From Luscinia megarhynchos (taxonomy: Eukaryota > Chordata > Aves > Passeriformes > Turdidae): a stretch of 64,000 nt of DNA. The first letter of the stretch is position 1; each line of letters opens with the position of its first letter. Made by a program: the position numbers and the translations under genes. Under the pieces are notes generated by a model. It worked only from the letters and a program-made list of their open reading frames with translations, did not search any database and was not told where the DNA came from. The stretch is taken from NCBI GenBank assembly GCA_034336665.1, contig CM067584.1, forward strand, positions 1,922,001 to 1,986,000, in the 5' to 3' direction. Positions 10,681 through 22,820 of this stretch are shown piece by piece.

Positions 10681-11660
10681 TTCAGGGCCCTGCTGCCACC
10701 GCCAGCTCAGTTATTTATTTTTTGGTGCTTGCAAGCATTACCTCTGGCTGGAGCTGGCCGGGGGCGGTGGCAGAGGGGACGGGGAGGGGACAGGGAGGGG
10801 ACAGGACCCGCGGCTCCCGGCGCTGGCAGCGGAGGATTGATGGCAAACCTGCCTGCGCTGCATGTAGGTAAATTACTTTTGTGCTGACTATAAAGACTGT
10901 CTCGGAGGCAAGTTATTACCCATCCAGCAAACAAAAAGGAAATATTTCCTGGTGCATCTGTCATATTTCACGGGAGGGTTTGGCAGGGATGGCAGGGGGG
11001 TGACACGGGGACTGATGGCGCGGGGTGGGGAACAGCACAGCCCCCCCGAGCTGAACTCTCGGGGGTTTTACAGCCTGGCCCGCTCCCACTTTGTGTCTGT
11101 AGCCGTGGTTCTGGTCACACCAGATGCTGCCAGGCTGGAGGGATGCCACAGGGAGGTGAGGGGCCAAGGTGGGCTTGGGGAGCCAAAGGTTTTACTGCAT
11201 TGCCTCAGACCCTGGACTGGCAGCTTGGGGCACCCCAGGGAGAGCAAACACGACCTAAAGGTGGCTCTAAAAAGCCAGAGACATCTTGACATCTCAGAAA
11301 CCTTCCTGCCATCTCAGAAACCTTCCTGCCATCTCAGAAACCGTGGATTTACTTCCTTCAGCAGTTAAGTGGATGAGATAAACATTGATCAGGCTGTGGT
11401 GGAGGAATCCGAGCTGCTTTGATCATCCACACGACCTCCCCTTCCTCTCCTCCCCACAAAGCATCGAGTCAGCCTCCCCTGGCTTCGAATGGGACCCCAT
11501 GACCTCCCCAGCCCCCAAAAACCTGCTGGGGCAGGAGCACAGCAAACCCTGGGTCCAGGGAACAGCGGGGGACAGAAGTGACATTGCAGAGGCACTGGGG
11601 GAGATGTGGGTCAGGGAAGGGATGGGGAGCCCGAGTGCAGGGGATGTGCAGTGTCTTGAA
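10681..11660. other. Unique region with small AT-rich segment and a 3-copy 20-bp repeat
   Basis: Bases about 10,860-10,975 are AT-rich and unique and could be a small conserved element. Bases about 11,285-11,345 hold three direct copies of a 20-mer close to CATCTCAGAAACCTTCCTGC. The remainder is GC-rich unique sequence without a gene. Confidence 0.5.
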
Positions 11661-12045
11661 TCCTGCTGTACCCTCATCCTGCTGCAACCTCATCCTGCAC
11701 CCTCATCCTGCTGCACCCTCATCCTGCTCCCCTTATTCTGCTCCCCTCATCCTGCTCCCCTCATCCTGAATCCCTCATCCTGCACCCTCATCCTGCACCC
11801 CTCATCCTGCTCCCTCATCCTGCTCCCCTCATCGTGCTCCCCTCATCCTGCTGCATCCTCATCCTGCTGCATCCTCATCCTGCTGCACCCTCATCCTGTA
11901 TCCCTCATCCTGCTGCATCCTCATCCTGCACCCTCATCCTGCTCCCCTCATCCTGCATCCTCATCCTGCTCCCCTTATCCTGCATCCCTCATCCTGCTCC
12001 CCTCATCCTGCACCCTCATCCTGGTGCTCCCCTCACCCTGCACCC
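11661..12045. repeat. 12-16 bp minisatellite, CACCCTCATCCTGCT type
   Basis: About 27 pyrimidine-rich units with the core CCTCATCCTGC followed by a variable TCCC, ACC or TGCATC linker. One strand is almost purine-free. The Ser/Leu/Pro/Cys-rich open frames through it are artefacts. Confidence 0.93.
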
Positions 12046-12179
12046 CCCCACTGGAGCCAGGGCACCAGGGCCAAGCCCCTCTCCTTGGGTTTGCCCTCTC
12101 CTCCTCCCCCTGTTCTCCTTCCCGCTGCCTTTCCTTCCTGTGAGGAGGTGAAGAGAGTGATAATCAGCCAGGGCACCAG
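12046..12179. other. GC-rich spacer
   Basis: Short pyrimidine-rich unique sequence between the array and an AT-rich block. Nothing else is recognised. Confidence 0.5.
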
Positions 12180-12475
12180 GAGAGCTCATGGACGAGATTA
12201 AAAGCAAATCAAAGAAGAAAAATCATGGCATGGTTTATGTCTTCCTAATTAAAACCCCGCCAGTCTCCCTTCCCTCCCCTCCTTTTCCCAGCTAATGTTA
12301 CACTAACGAGCTGAGTTTAGTGGCATTTATGTAGATAAAAGTCCTGATGATTGATCTCAATGGCTTGTTAAAATTAGTTTCAGTCCACCATATTGATTTA
12401 ATTCCATTGCTTGAAAGTGCTAATTAATAATGATAATAAAAGTGTCTGGGCTCATTATTATCAGGAGGCAGGTTG
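12180..12475. promoter_or_regulatory. AT-rich candidate conserved non-coding block
   Basis: Unique AT-rich sequence with CTAATTAAAAC, TGATTGATCTCAAT (PBX/homeodomain-like TGATTGAT), a run of TTAATAATGATAATAAAAG and GATAAAAG words. The composition changes abruptly to G-rich at about 12,478. Enhancer-type function is inferred. Confidence 0.42.
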
Positions 12476-14109
12476 GGAAGGGGATGGGGGCACCGCGCTG
12501 GTGCATCGCTCACTCCTGCTGGAAAAGGCCCTGGAGAGGGGCTGGGGGCTGGGGGGAGCCGGGGCAGAGAGGGGGGCACGGAGGGGGCACGCTGGGGCAG
12601 AGAGTTTGGGTTTGGGCTTTGCAGAATGACGGCGACCTGGTGACACGGCGGGAATCAGAGACATCGGGGGACATTTCCGAGGGCACTGCCAGCACCTCCC
12701 CCTGGGGGACACGGCTGTGGGGGCTCAGGGACCCCCAGGACCCGTCCCTGAGGTGCCACCCTGTGCCAGCCCGGGATCTGCCCCTGCAGGAGCTCGGGGC
12801 TCAGCACAGGCTGGGCTCAGCCCCGCTGGCTGCTGCCACACCATCCCATCCTCTTTGACCTCTCATGTCCCCTAGAAACGTTCTGCACTGGATTTTTCCC
12901 TTCAGAGCCGGGTCCCTGGCCCAAGCACAGCCCTAATTAGGGAACCTGCTGCCTGCAAAGTGCTGCTTGTCCTTGGGTACCTGCTGTCTCCAGCTACCAA
13001 AGCCTCTTCTCTGGGAAAATTAGTGTAATTAATCTATTTATGCAATCATTCAAAGTGCTGATCACAAACAACTGCAGAGGAAACTTTTATCAGTGGCAGC
13101 CACCTCTTCCTGTTGCCAGAGCTGGGATTTCATTGTTTTATCTCAGCTCCTGGCCAGCTCCTGTGCTGTGCCCCCTGTTCCCTCCTGTCCCTTCCCTGCC
13201 CCTTTCCGGGGCTGCCTGGCGTGCTCACCCTCCCTGCACAGCCCCCCGAGCCCCCCGAGCTGTGCTGAGCCAGGGAGGGCAGGCACACAGGGGTCCCTGC
13301 CCCACAGCCTCATTCTCCACCTGGTTCCTGGAGGTGTTCAAACCCCAGATTTAGAGCTGCCCGCAGGACCAGGTCCCCAGGGGAGGCTCTCCCTGCCCTG
13401 GGCTGCTCCGAGGGTTTTTCCGTGCAGGGCCTGAGCCTCCAGAGCCGCCCAGAACCCACGGGGCAAGCAGCAAGCAGCCTGGGCAAGGGCCCTCCTCTCC
13501 CCCCCTCTTTGCCCCTTCTTCTCATTTCATTCCATTTTATTTTTAAAATTTCTCTCTGTCTTCCCCATCCATCATTTTCTCATTCCCTCTCTCCCCTCCG
13601 CGGCGAGCCGGCTAATGGAGTCTGCAGTAATTCAGTCCTCCTCGACAGGGGCTGTAATTTCAATAAATAATTACAGGGCTTGATTTCATCTCCCTCTTGC
13701 CTTCGATGTGGCTGCACAAGCTCATCCCATGGGCTCCAGGGTGGGGCTGCAGGGTGGCTGTGGCACCCCAGGGCGCAGACCCTGCTCTTCCCTGGGGTCA
13801 CTGCCCAGACCCCGGGCTGGGGGATTTTGGGGTGTGCCTGGGGGATTTTGGGGTGTGCCTGGGGATGCTTTGGCACCCTGGGCTGTGCTCCAGGCACCAT
13901 CTCCCGTGTCCTGAGGATGGGAATTTCACTCCCTGCCCACGCAGCCGTGTCCCTGCCCATCCTCCTGCCCTCACACGGCTCTGGGGGATGGACACAGTGA
14001 CCCCACAGCAGCCAAAGACAAACCAAGGCCACACCAGGCCCAGAACTCCCCAGACTCGTGGCACTGAGCCCGTCCAAAGCCATTTGCAGTGCCTTTGGTC
14101 CTGGCTGAA
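12476..14109. other. Unique region, mainly GC-rich, with small AT-rich islands
   Basis: No gene was recognised. Bases about 13,010-13,090 and 13,510-13,690 are AT-richer and unique. A 23-bp direct duplication (GGGGATTTTGGGGTGTGCCT core) lies at about 13,820-13,865. Short open frames on both strands look random. Confidence 0.5.
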
Positions 14110-14460
14110 AACAAAGTGAAGGTCCCTGAGTTCTCCTATAAATGGTAATGATAACACAATTATCATGCAAAACAAAAATTAAGTTTAATGGTGCAAAGCC
14201 AGGGTGTACTGTGGAGGTAATTCATATTAATTATGTTTGGATTAAAAGCTTATTTCTTTTGTTAGCATCTGCAAGTAGGAACTTAGCAGTAAAAAAAAGC
14301 TGCATATAATTACTGCATCTTATGGAGGAGCAGTGTCGAACTTAATGGAGCATCCCCGCTCTCTCTGGGCCCCCAATGAGCAGCAATATTTCACTTTGGA
14401 TGAAATACAGGAGAAATAAATTACAGGTTTAATGATAAGCCTTGCTTGGGCTCCTAATGC
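14110..14460. promoter_or_regulatory. AT-rich candidate conserved non-coding block
   Basis: Unique AT-rich block containing TATAAATGGTAATGATAACACAATTATCATG, with clustered TAAT/ATTA and GATA/TATC words, and CATATTAATTATG near 14,225. It ends just before a minisatellite. A regulatory role is inferred from composition only. Confidence 0.42.
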
Positions 14461-14559
14461 AGCTGGCTGGCCAGCCCAGGCACTCAGGCCTGGGGACAGG
14501 GGGACACGGAGCACCCCAAAGCTGGGCCCTGGTCCCTGCCTGAGGGTGGCAGCCCTGGG

Positions 14560-15443
14560 CTGCAGTGCCACCATCACAATGAGACAATGGGATGGCATCT
14601 GACAGTGCCACCTGAGACACAGCAGTGCCACTGTCACTGTGCCCCTGTGACACAGAGCATGCCACCATCACTGATCCCTGTGACACAGAACAGTGCCACT
14701 GTCACTGTGTGCCTGTGACACAGAGCAGTGCCACTGTCACTGACCACAGTGACACAGCAGTGCCACTGTCACTGATCCCTGTGACATGGACCAGTGCCAC
14801 CATCACTGCCCCCTGAGACAATGTGATGGCATCTGACAGTGCCACCTGTGACACGGAGCAGTGCCACTGTCACTGTGCCTCTGTGACACAGAGCATGCCA
14901 CCATCACTGACCAAAAGGACACAGAGCAGTGCCACTGTCACTGACCACAGTGACACAGCAGTGCCACTGTCACTGACCAAAGGGACACAGAGCAGTGCCA
15001 CCATCACTGATCCCTGTGACATGGAGCAGTGCCACCATCACTGCCCCCTGAGACAATGTGATGGCATCTGACAGTGCCACCTGTGACACGGAGCAGTGCC
15101 ACTGTCACTGCCCCCTGAGACAATGTGATGGCATCTGACTGTGCCACCTGTGACACAGAGCAGTGCCACTGTCACTGACCACAGTGACACAGCAGTGCCA
15201 CTGTCACTGATCCCTGTGACATGGACCAGTGCCACCATCACTGCCCCCTGAGACAATGTGATGGCATCTGACAGTGCCACCTGTGACCCAGAGCAGTGCC
15301 ACCATCACTGCCCCCTGTGACACAGAGCAGTGCCACTGTCACTGTGCCCCTGTGACACATGGCAGTGCACCATCACTGACCACAGTGATACAGAGCAGTG
15401 CCACTGTCACTGACCCCTGTGTCACCGCAGTGCCACTGTCACC
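14560..15443. repeat. Composite minisatellite, CAGTGCCACTGTCACTG type, with higher-order units
   Basis: Units built from CAGTGCCACTGTCACTG or CAGTGCCACCATCACTG, linked by CCCCTGTGACACAGAG or ACCACAGTGACACAG. A longer linker (GAGACAATGTGATGGCATCTGAC) recurs five times, near 14,581, 14,815, 15,050, 15,117 and 15,250, giving irregular higher-order units. The array is rich in self-complementary CAGTGCCACTG and TGTCACTG words. Open frames are artefacts. Confidence 0.92.
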
Positions 15444-15619
15444 GTGTCCCCGTGAGGGCTGCCCCTCAGAGGGGAGCTGGCCTGCTTGGTTCCCTGCTCG
15501 TGTCACACGCCTGCCGTGCAGTTGTGCCCTGGGTGACGGAGCGGGGCTGGGGCCGGGCAGGGCCTGGGAGCCCGGCCTGGGCTGGTTTTGTGCTGCTTTG
15601 GGCGCTGCTGAGGCTTCTG
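15444..15619. other. GC-rich unique junction
   Basis: Unique sequence separating two unrelated arrays. No feature is recognised. Confidence 0.5.
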
Positions 15620-18600
15620 CCCAGCCCCAGAGCCCCAGAGCCCCAGAGCCCAGAGCCCAGAGCCCAGAGCCCCAGAGCCCAGAGCCCAGAGCCCCAGAGC
15701 CCAGAGCCCAGAGCCCCAGAGCCCCAGAGCCCCAGAGCCCCAGAGCCCCCAGAGCCCCAGAGCCCCAGAGCCCCCAGAGCCCCAGAGCCCCAGAGCCCAG
15801 AGCCCCAGAGCCCCAGAGCCCCCAGAGCCCCAGAGCCCAGAGCCCCAGAGCCCCAGAGCCCCAGAGCCCCAGAGCCCAGAGCCCCAGAGCCCCAGAGCCC
15901 AGAGCCCCAGAGCCCAGAGCCCCAGAGCCCCAGAGCCCCAGAGCCCCAGAGCCCCCAGAGCCCCAGAGCCCCAGAGCCCCAGAGCCCAGAGCCCCAGAGC
16001 CCCAGGAGCCCCAGAGCCCCAGAGCCCCAGAGCCCCCAGAGCCCCAGAGCCCCAGAGCCCAGAGCCCCAGAGCCCCAGAGCCCAGAGCCCCAGAGCCCAG
16101 AGCCCCAGAGCCCCAGAGCCCCAGAGCCCCAGAGCCCCAGAGCCCAGAGCCCCAGAGCCCCAGAGCCCAGAGCCCAGAGCCCCAGAGCCCCCAGAGCCCC
16201 CAGAGCCCCAGAGCCCCAGAGCCCCAGAGCCCCAGAGCCCCAGAGCCCCAGAGCCCCAGAGCCCCAGAGCCCCAGAGCCCCAGAGCCCCAGAGCCCAGAG
16301 CCCCCAGAGCCCCAGAGCCCCAGAGCCCCAGAGCCCCCAGAGCCCCAGAGCCCCAGAGCCCAGAGCCCCAGAGCCCCCAGAGCCCCAGAGCCCCAGAGCC
16401 CCAGAGAGCCCCAGAGCCCCAGAGCCCAGAGCCCCAGAGCCCCAGAGCCCCAGAGCCCCAGAGCCCCAGAGCCCCAGAGCCCCAGAGCCCCAGAGCCCCA
16501 GAGCCCCAGAGCCCCAGAGCCCCAGAGCCCCAGAGCCCCAGAGCCCCAGAGCCCAGAGCCCCAGAGCCCCCAGAGCCCAGAGCCCCAGAGCCCCCAGAGC
16601 CCCAGAGCCCCAGAGCCCCAGAGCCCCAGAGCCCCAGTGCCCAGAGCCCAGAGCCCCAGAGCCCCAGAGCCCCAGAGCCCCAGAGCCCCAGAGCCCCAGA
16701 GCCCCAGAGCCCCAGAGCCCCAGAGCCCCAGAGCCCCAGAGCCCCAGAGCCCCAGAGCCCCAGAGCCCCAGAGCCCAGAGCCCAGGAGCCCCAGAGCCCA
16801 GAGCCCCAGAGCCCCAGAGCCCCAGAGCCCCAGAGCCCCAGAGCCCCAGAGCCCCAGAGCCCCAGAGCCCCCAGAGCCCCAGAGCCCCAGAGCCCAGAGC
16901 CCCAGAGCCCCCAGAGCCCCAGAGCAGAGCCCCAGAGCCCCAGAGCCCCAGAGCCCCAGAGCCCAGAGCCCCAGAGCCCCAGAGCCCAGAGCCCAGAGCC
17001 CCAGAGCCCCCAGAGCCCCAGAGCCCCAGAGCCCCAGAGCCCCAGAGCCCCAGAGCCCAGAGCCCAGAGCCCCAGAGCCCCAGAGCCCCAGAGCCCCAGA
17101 GCCCCAGAGCCCCAGAGCCCCAGAGCCCCAGAGCCCCAGAGCCCAGAGCCCAGAGCCCAGAGCCCCAGAGCCCCAGAGCCCCAGAGCCCCCAGAGCCCCA
17201 GAGCCCCCAGAGCCCCAGAGCCCAGAGCCCAGAGCCCAGAGCCCCAGAGCCAGAGCCCCAGAGCCCCAGAGCCCCCAGAGCCCCAGAGCCCCAGAGCCCC
17301 CAGAGCCCCAGAGCCCCCCAGAGCCCAGAGCCCCCAGAGCCCCAGAGCCCCCAGAGCCCCAGAGCCCCAGAGCCCCCAGAGCCCCAGAGCCCCAGAGCCC
17401 CAGAGCCCCAGAGCCCCAGAGCCCCAGAGCCCCAGAGCCCCAGAGCCCCCAGAGCCCCAGAGCCCCAGAGCCCCAGAGCCCCAGAGCCAGAGCCCCAGAG
17501 CCCCAGAGCCCCAGAGCCCCAGAGCTCAGAGCAGAGCCCCAGAGCCCCCAGAGCCCCCAGAGCCCCAGAGCCCCAGAGCCCCAGAGCCCCAGAGCCCCAG
17601 AGCCCCAGAGCCCCAGAGCCCCAGAGCCCCAGAGCCCCAGAGCCCCCAGAGCCCCAGAGCCCCAGAGCCCCAGAGCCCGGGCAGAGCCCCGAGCTAGAGC
17701 CCCAGAGCCCCAGAGCCCCAGAGCCCCAGAGCCCAGAGCCCCAGAGCCCCAGAGCCCCAGAGCCCCAGAGCCCCAGAGCCCCCAGAGCCCCAGAGCCCAG
17801 AGCCCCAGAGCCCAGAGCCCCAGAGCCCAGAGCCCAGAGCCCCAGAGCCCCAGAGCCCCAGAGCCCCAGAGCCCCAGAGCCCCAGAGCCCCAGAGCCCCC
17901 AGAGCCCAGAGCCCCAGAGCCCCAGAGCCCCAGAGCCCCAGAGCCCCAGAGCCCCCAGAGCCCCAGAGCCCCAGAGCCCCAGAGCCCCCAGAGCCCCAGA
18001 GCCCAGAGCCCCAGGCCCCAGAGCCCCAGAGCCCCCAGAGCCCCAGAGCCCCAGAGCCCCAGAGCCCCAGAGCCCAGAGCCCAGAGCCCAGAGCCCCCAG
18101 AGCCCCCAGAGCCCCAGAGCCCCAGAGCCCCAGAGCCCCCAGAGCCCCAGAGCCCCAGAGCCCCAGAGCCCCCAGAGCCCCAGAGCCCAGAGCCCCAGAG
18201 CCCCAGAGCCCAGAGCCCCAGAGCCCCAGAGCCCCCAGGAGCCCAGAGCCCAGAGCCCCAGAGCCCCAGAGCCCCCAGAGCCCCCAGAGCCCCAGAGCCC
18301 CAGAGCCCCAGAGCCCAGGCCCCAGGCCCCAGAGCCCCCAGAGCCCCCAGAGCCCCAGAGCCCCCAGAGCCCCAGAGCCCCAGAGCCCAGAGCCCCAGAG
18401 CCCCAGAGCCCCAGAGCCCCAGAGCCCCAGAGCCGAGCCCCAGGAGCCCCAGAGCCCCAGAGCCCCAGAGCCCGGCCCCAGAGCCCAGAGCCCCCAGGAG
18501 CCCCAGAGCCCCAGAGCCCCCAGAGCCCCCAGAGCCCCAGAGCCCCCAGAGCCCCAGAGCCCCAGAGCAGGCCCCAGAGCCCCAGAGCCCCAGAGCCCCA

Positions 18601-21600
18601 GAGCCCCAGAGCCCCGAGCCCCAGAGCCCAGAGCCCCCAGAGCCCCAGAGCCCCCAGAGCCCCCAGAGCCCAGAGCCCCAGAGCCCCAGAGCCCCAGAGC
18701 CCCAGAGCCCCCAGAGCCCCAGAGCCCCCAGAGCCCCCAGAGCCCCAGAGCCCCAGAGCCCCAGAGCCCCAGAGCCCCAGAGCCCCAGAGCCCCAGAGCC
18801 CCAGAGCCCCCAGAGCCCCAGAGCCCCAGAGCCCCCAGAGCCCCAGAGCCCCAGAGCCCCAGAGCCCAGAGCCCCAGAGCCCAGAGCCCCAGAGCCCCAG
18901 AGCCCCAGAGCCCCAGAGCCCCAGAGCCCCAGAGCCCCAGAGCCCCAGAGCCCCCAGAGCCCCCAGAGCCCCAGAGCCCCAGAGCCCCAGAGCCCCAGAG
19001 CCCCAGAGCCCCAGAGCCCCCAGAGCCCCAGAGCCCCAGAGCCCCAGAGCCCCAGAGCCCAGAGCCCCAGAGCCCCAGAGCCCCAGAGCCCAGAGCCCAC
19101 AGAGCCCAGAGCCCCAGAGCCCCAGAGCCCCAGAGCCCCAGAGCCCAGAGCCCCAGAGCCCAGAGCCCCAGGCCCAGAGCCCCAGAGCCCCAGAGCCCCA
19201 GAGCCCCCAGAGCCCCAGAGCCCAGAGCCCCCAGAGCCCCAGAGCCCCAGAGCCCCAGAGCCCCAGAGCCCCAGAGCCCCAGAGCCCCAGAGCCCCAGAG
19301 CCCCAGAGCCCCAGAGCCCCAGAGCCCCAGAGCCCCAGAGCCCCAGAGCCCCAGAGCCCCAGAGCCCCAGAGCCCCAGAGCCCCAGAGCCCCAGAGCCCC
19401 AGAGCCCCAGAGCCCCAGAGCCCAGAGCCCCAGAGCCCCAGAGCCCCAGAGCCCCAGAGCCCCAGAGCCCCAGAGAGCCCCAGAGCCCCAGAGCCCCAGA
19501 GCCCCCAGAGCCCCCAGAGCCCCAGAGCCCAGAGCCCCAGAGCCCCCAGAGCCCCAGAGCCCCAGAGCCCCAGAGCCCAGAGCCCCCAGAGCCCCAGAGC
19601 CCCCAGAGCCCCAGAGCCCCAGAGCCCCAGAGCCCCCAGAGCCCCCAGAGCCCCAGAGCCCCAGAGCCCCAGAGCCCCAGAGCCCCCAGGAGCCCCAGAG
19701 CCCCAGAGCCCCCAGAGCCCCAGAGCCCCAGAGCCCCAGAGCCCCAGAGCCCCAGAGCCCCAGAGCCCCAGAGCCCCAGAGCCCCAGAGCCCCAGAGCCC
19801 CAGAGCCCCAGAGCCCCAGAGCCCCAGAGCCCCAGAGCCCCCAGAGCCCCAGAGCCCCAGAGCCCCAGAGCCCCAGAGCCCCAGAGCCCAGAGCCCCAGG
19901 AGCCCAGAGCCCCAGAGCCCAGAGCCCCAGAGCCCCAGAGCCCAGAGGGCCCCCAGAGCCCCCAGAGCCCCAGGCCCCAGAGCCCCAGAGCCCCAGAGCC
20001 CAGAGCCCCAGAGCCCCAGAGCCCCAGAGCCCCAGAGCCCCAGAGCCCCAGAGCCCCAGGAGCCCCAGAGCCCCAGAGCCCCAGAGCCCCAGAGCCCCAG
20101 AGCCCCAGAGCCCCAGAGCCCCAGAGCCCCAGAGCCCCAGAGCCCAGAGCCCCAGAGCCCCAGAGCCCAGAGCCCCAGAGCCCCAGAGCCCCAGAGCCCC
20201 AGAGCCCCAGAGCCCCAGAGCCCCAGAGCCCCAGAGCCCCAGAGCCCAGAGCCCCAGAGCCCCAGAGCCCCAGAGCCCCAGAGCCCCCAGAGCCCCAGAG
20301 CCCCAGAGCCCCAGAGCCCCAGAGCCCCAGGCCCCAGAGCCCCAGAGCCCCAGAGCCCCAGAGCCCCAGAGCCCCCAGAGCCCCAGAGCCCCAGAGCCCC
20401 AGAGCCCCAGAGCCCCAGAGCCCCAGAGCCCCAGAGCCCCAGAGCCCAGAGCCCCAGAGCCCCAGAGCCCAGAGCCCCAGAGCCCCAGAGCCCCAGAGCC
20501 CCAGAGCCCCAGAGCCCCAGAGCCCCAGAGCCCCAGAGCCCAGAGCCCCAGAGCCCCCAGAGCCCCAGAGCCCCCAGAGCCCCAGAGCCCCCAGAGCCCC
20601 AGAGCCCAGAGCCCCAGAGCCCCAGAGCCCCAGAGCCCCAGGAGCCCCAGAGCCCAGAGCCCCAGAGCCCCAGAGCCCCAGAGCCCCCAGAGCCCCAGAG
20701 CCCCAGAGCCCCAGAGCCCCAGAGCCCCAGAGCCCCAGAGCCCCAGAGCCCCAGAGCCCACAGAGCCCCAGAGCCCCAGAGCCCCAGAGCCCCAGAGCCC
20801 CCAGAGCCCCAGAGCCCCAGAGCCCCAGAGCCCCAGAGCCCCAGAGCCCCAGAGCCCCAGAGCCCCAGAGCCCCAGAGCCCCAGGCAGAGCCCCAGAGCC
20901 CCCAGAGCCCCAGAGCCCCAGAGCCCCAGAGCCCAGAGCCCCAGAGCCCCAGAGCCCCAGAGCCCCAGAGCCCCAGGCCCAGAGCCCAGAGCCCCAGAGC
21001 CCCAGAGCCCAGAGCCCCAGAGCCCCAGAGCCCCAGAGCCCCAGAGCCCAGAGCCCCAGAGCCCCAGAGCAGAGCCCAGAGCCCCAGAGCCCCAGAGCCC
21101 CAGAGCCCCCAGAGCCCCAGAGCCCCAGAGCCCCAGAGCCCCAGAGCCCCCAGAGCCCCAGAGCCCAGAGCCCCAGAGCCCCAGAGCCAGAGAGCCCCAG
21201 AGCCCCAGAGCCCCAGAGCCCCAGAGCCCCAGAGCCCAGAGCCCAGAGCCCCCAGAGCCCAGAGCCCCAGAGCCCCAGAGCCCCAGGGCCCCAGGCGCGG
21301 AGCCCCAGAGCCCCGAGCCCCAGAGCCCCCAGAGCCCCAGAGCCCCCAGAGCCCCAGAGCCCCCCAGAGCCCCAGAGCCCCAGAGCCCCAGAGCCCCCAG
21401 AGCCCCCAGAGCCCCAGAGCCCCAGAGCCCCAGAGCCCCAGAGCCCCAGGCCCAGAGCCCCAGAGCCCCAGAGCCCCAGAGCCCCAGAGCCCCAGAGCCC
21501 AGAGCCCCAGAGCCCCAGAGCCCCAGAGCCCAGAGCCCAGAGCCCCAGAGCCCCAGAGCCCAGAGCCCCAGAGCCCCAGAGCCCCAGGCCCCAGAGCCCC

Positions 21601-21681
21601 AGAGCCCAGAGCCCAGAGCCCCAGAGCCCAGAGCCCAGAGCCCCAGAGCCCCAGAGCCCAGAGCCCCAGAGCCCCGAGCCC
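15620..21681. repeat. 6.06-kb satellite of (CCCCAGAG)n-type 7-9 bp units
   Basis: Roughly 750 tandem units of CCCAGAG, CCCCAGAG or CCCCCAGAG (3, 4 or 5 C), with rare changes such as GGAGCCCC, CCGAGCCC, GCAGAGCC and AGGCCCC. Bases flanking both ends are unrelated unique sequence. The minus strand is (GGGGCTCT)n, a regular G4-run array with 4-nt loops and strong quadruplex and R-loop potential. An 8-bp unit has no stop codon in any of the six frames, so open frames of 807, 2,239, 2,114 and 1,394 codons arise (PEPQSPRA or GSGALGLW-type translations). None is a gene. Confidence 0.97.
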
Positions 21682-22100
21682 CCTCTGTCCGGGGCACCCC
21701 CAGCCTGAGGGTCTCCTGTCCCGGAGCAGCAGCCGGGTGCTGAGCCAGCACAGGGGGAGCCGGCCCTGGGCTGCTCTGCTCTGGTCCCCACCTGTCTGGC
21801 ACCCCTGGCACCCCCTGGCACTGCCGGGAGAGGCTTTTCCTCCTCACCCTCCATCCCCTCTGCCCCTCCTCTCGTCACCTCTGCCTCCCTCCAGCCGGCT
21901 GAAAACCCCTGTGGCTCCCGCCCTGCCTCACTCCAGGGAAATGTGTGAGCTCATGTCACCATCCCAGCACTCCAAAATCCTGCAGAGCCCTCCTGCACAA
22001 ATCTGCTGCTGCAGGGCTGGAGCCGGGTCCTGGGGACGGGGGGACAGCCCCAAAAATGTCCCTGAGCAGGGCTGGGAATGGACGAACGGACAGGCATGTG
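21682..22100. other. GC-rich unique spacer
   Basis: Unique sequence following the octamer satellite. No gene or repeat is recognised. Confidence 0.5.
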
Positions 22101-22657
22101 TACACATACACACATAAAAATAAATATAAAAACAAAAACAAAAACAAAAACAAAAATAAAAATAAATAAAAACAAAAACAAAAATAAAAACAAAAATAAA
22201 AATAAAAATAAAAATAAAAATAAAAATAAAAATAAAAATAAAAATAAAAATAAAAATAAAAATAAAAATAAAAATATATTGATATACATACACTCACATA
22301 TAAATAAATAAATAAATAAATACACACACACATAAATATCTATATATACGCATAAAGATATATACATACACACATAAATATTTATATATTTATATTTATA
22401 TTTATATTTATATTTATATTTATATTTATATTTATATTTATATACATACACTCACATATAAATAAATAAATAAACACACACACATAAATATATATATATA
22501 CACACACACAAAAATATATATATACACATACACACATGCACACACACATAAATATATTTTTACATATATACATATATGCAAATATATATACACATACACA
22601 CATACATATATATATATGCACATACATATATACATATATATATATGTACACACACAA
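22101..22657. repeat. A/T-rich low-complexity and microsatellite cluster
   Basis: Consecutive short-period runs: (AAAAAC)n then (AAAAAT)n at about 22,115-22,275, (AAAT)n at about 22,302-22,320, (TTTATA)n at about 22,380-22,442, and interrupted (TA)n and (CA)n to 22,657. Several runs are imperfect copies of one another, suggesting growth by slippage and local duplication. Phe/Ile/Tyr-rich and Lys/Asn-rich open frames are artefacts. Confidence 0.92.
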
Positions 22658-22820
22658 AACCAGCAGATTCGATAAATCAGCACTATTCCCAGCTTTCTGG
22701 GTTTTTTTTTTTTTGACACAATAAATCTTTTTCTTGTGGGTTTTTTTTGTATTCTTTCTTTCTTTTTTTTTTTTTTTTTGAACTCGTGGTAGCGATTGCA
22801 TCATCTCCCCTCGCTTCCTT
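22658..22820. repeat. Oligo-T tracts
   Basis: Three T-tracts of about 8-17 bases (about 22,703-22,716, 22,741-22,748 and 22,765-22,780) with (TTTC)n interruption. They could be the A-tail side of an old retroposed copy on the minus strand, but no body of such an element is recognised. Confidence 0.5.

Noticed and set aside
15398..22117. Giant open reading frames across the octamer satellite
   Set aside because: The 8-bp unit has no stop codon in any frame on either strand, so openness is automatic. No start context, splice sites or non-repeat domains are present.
22703..22785. Poly(A) tail of a processed pseudogene
   Set aside because: T-tracts are present, but no retrocopied exon sequence could be recognised next to them.
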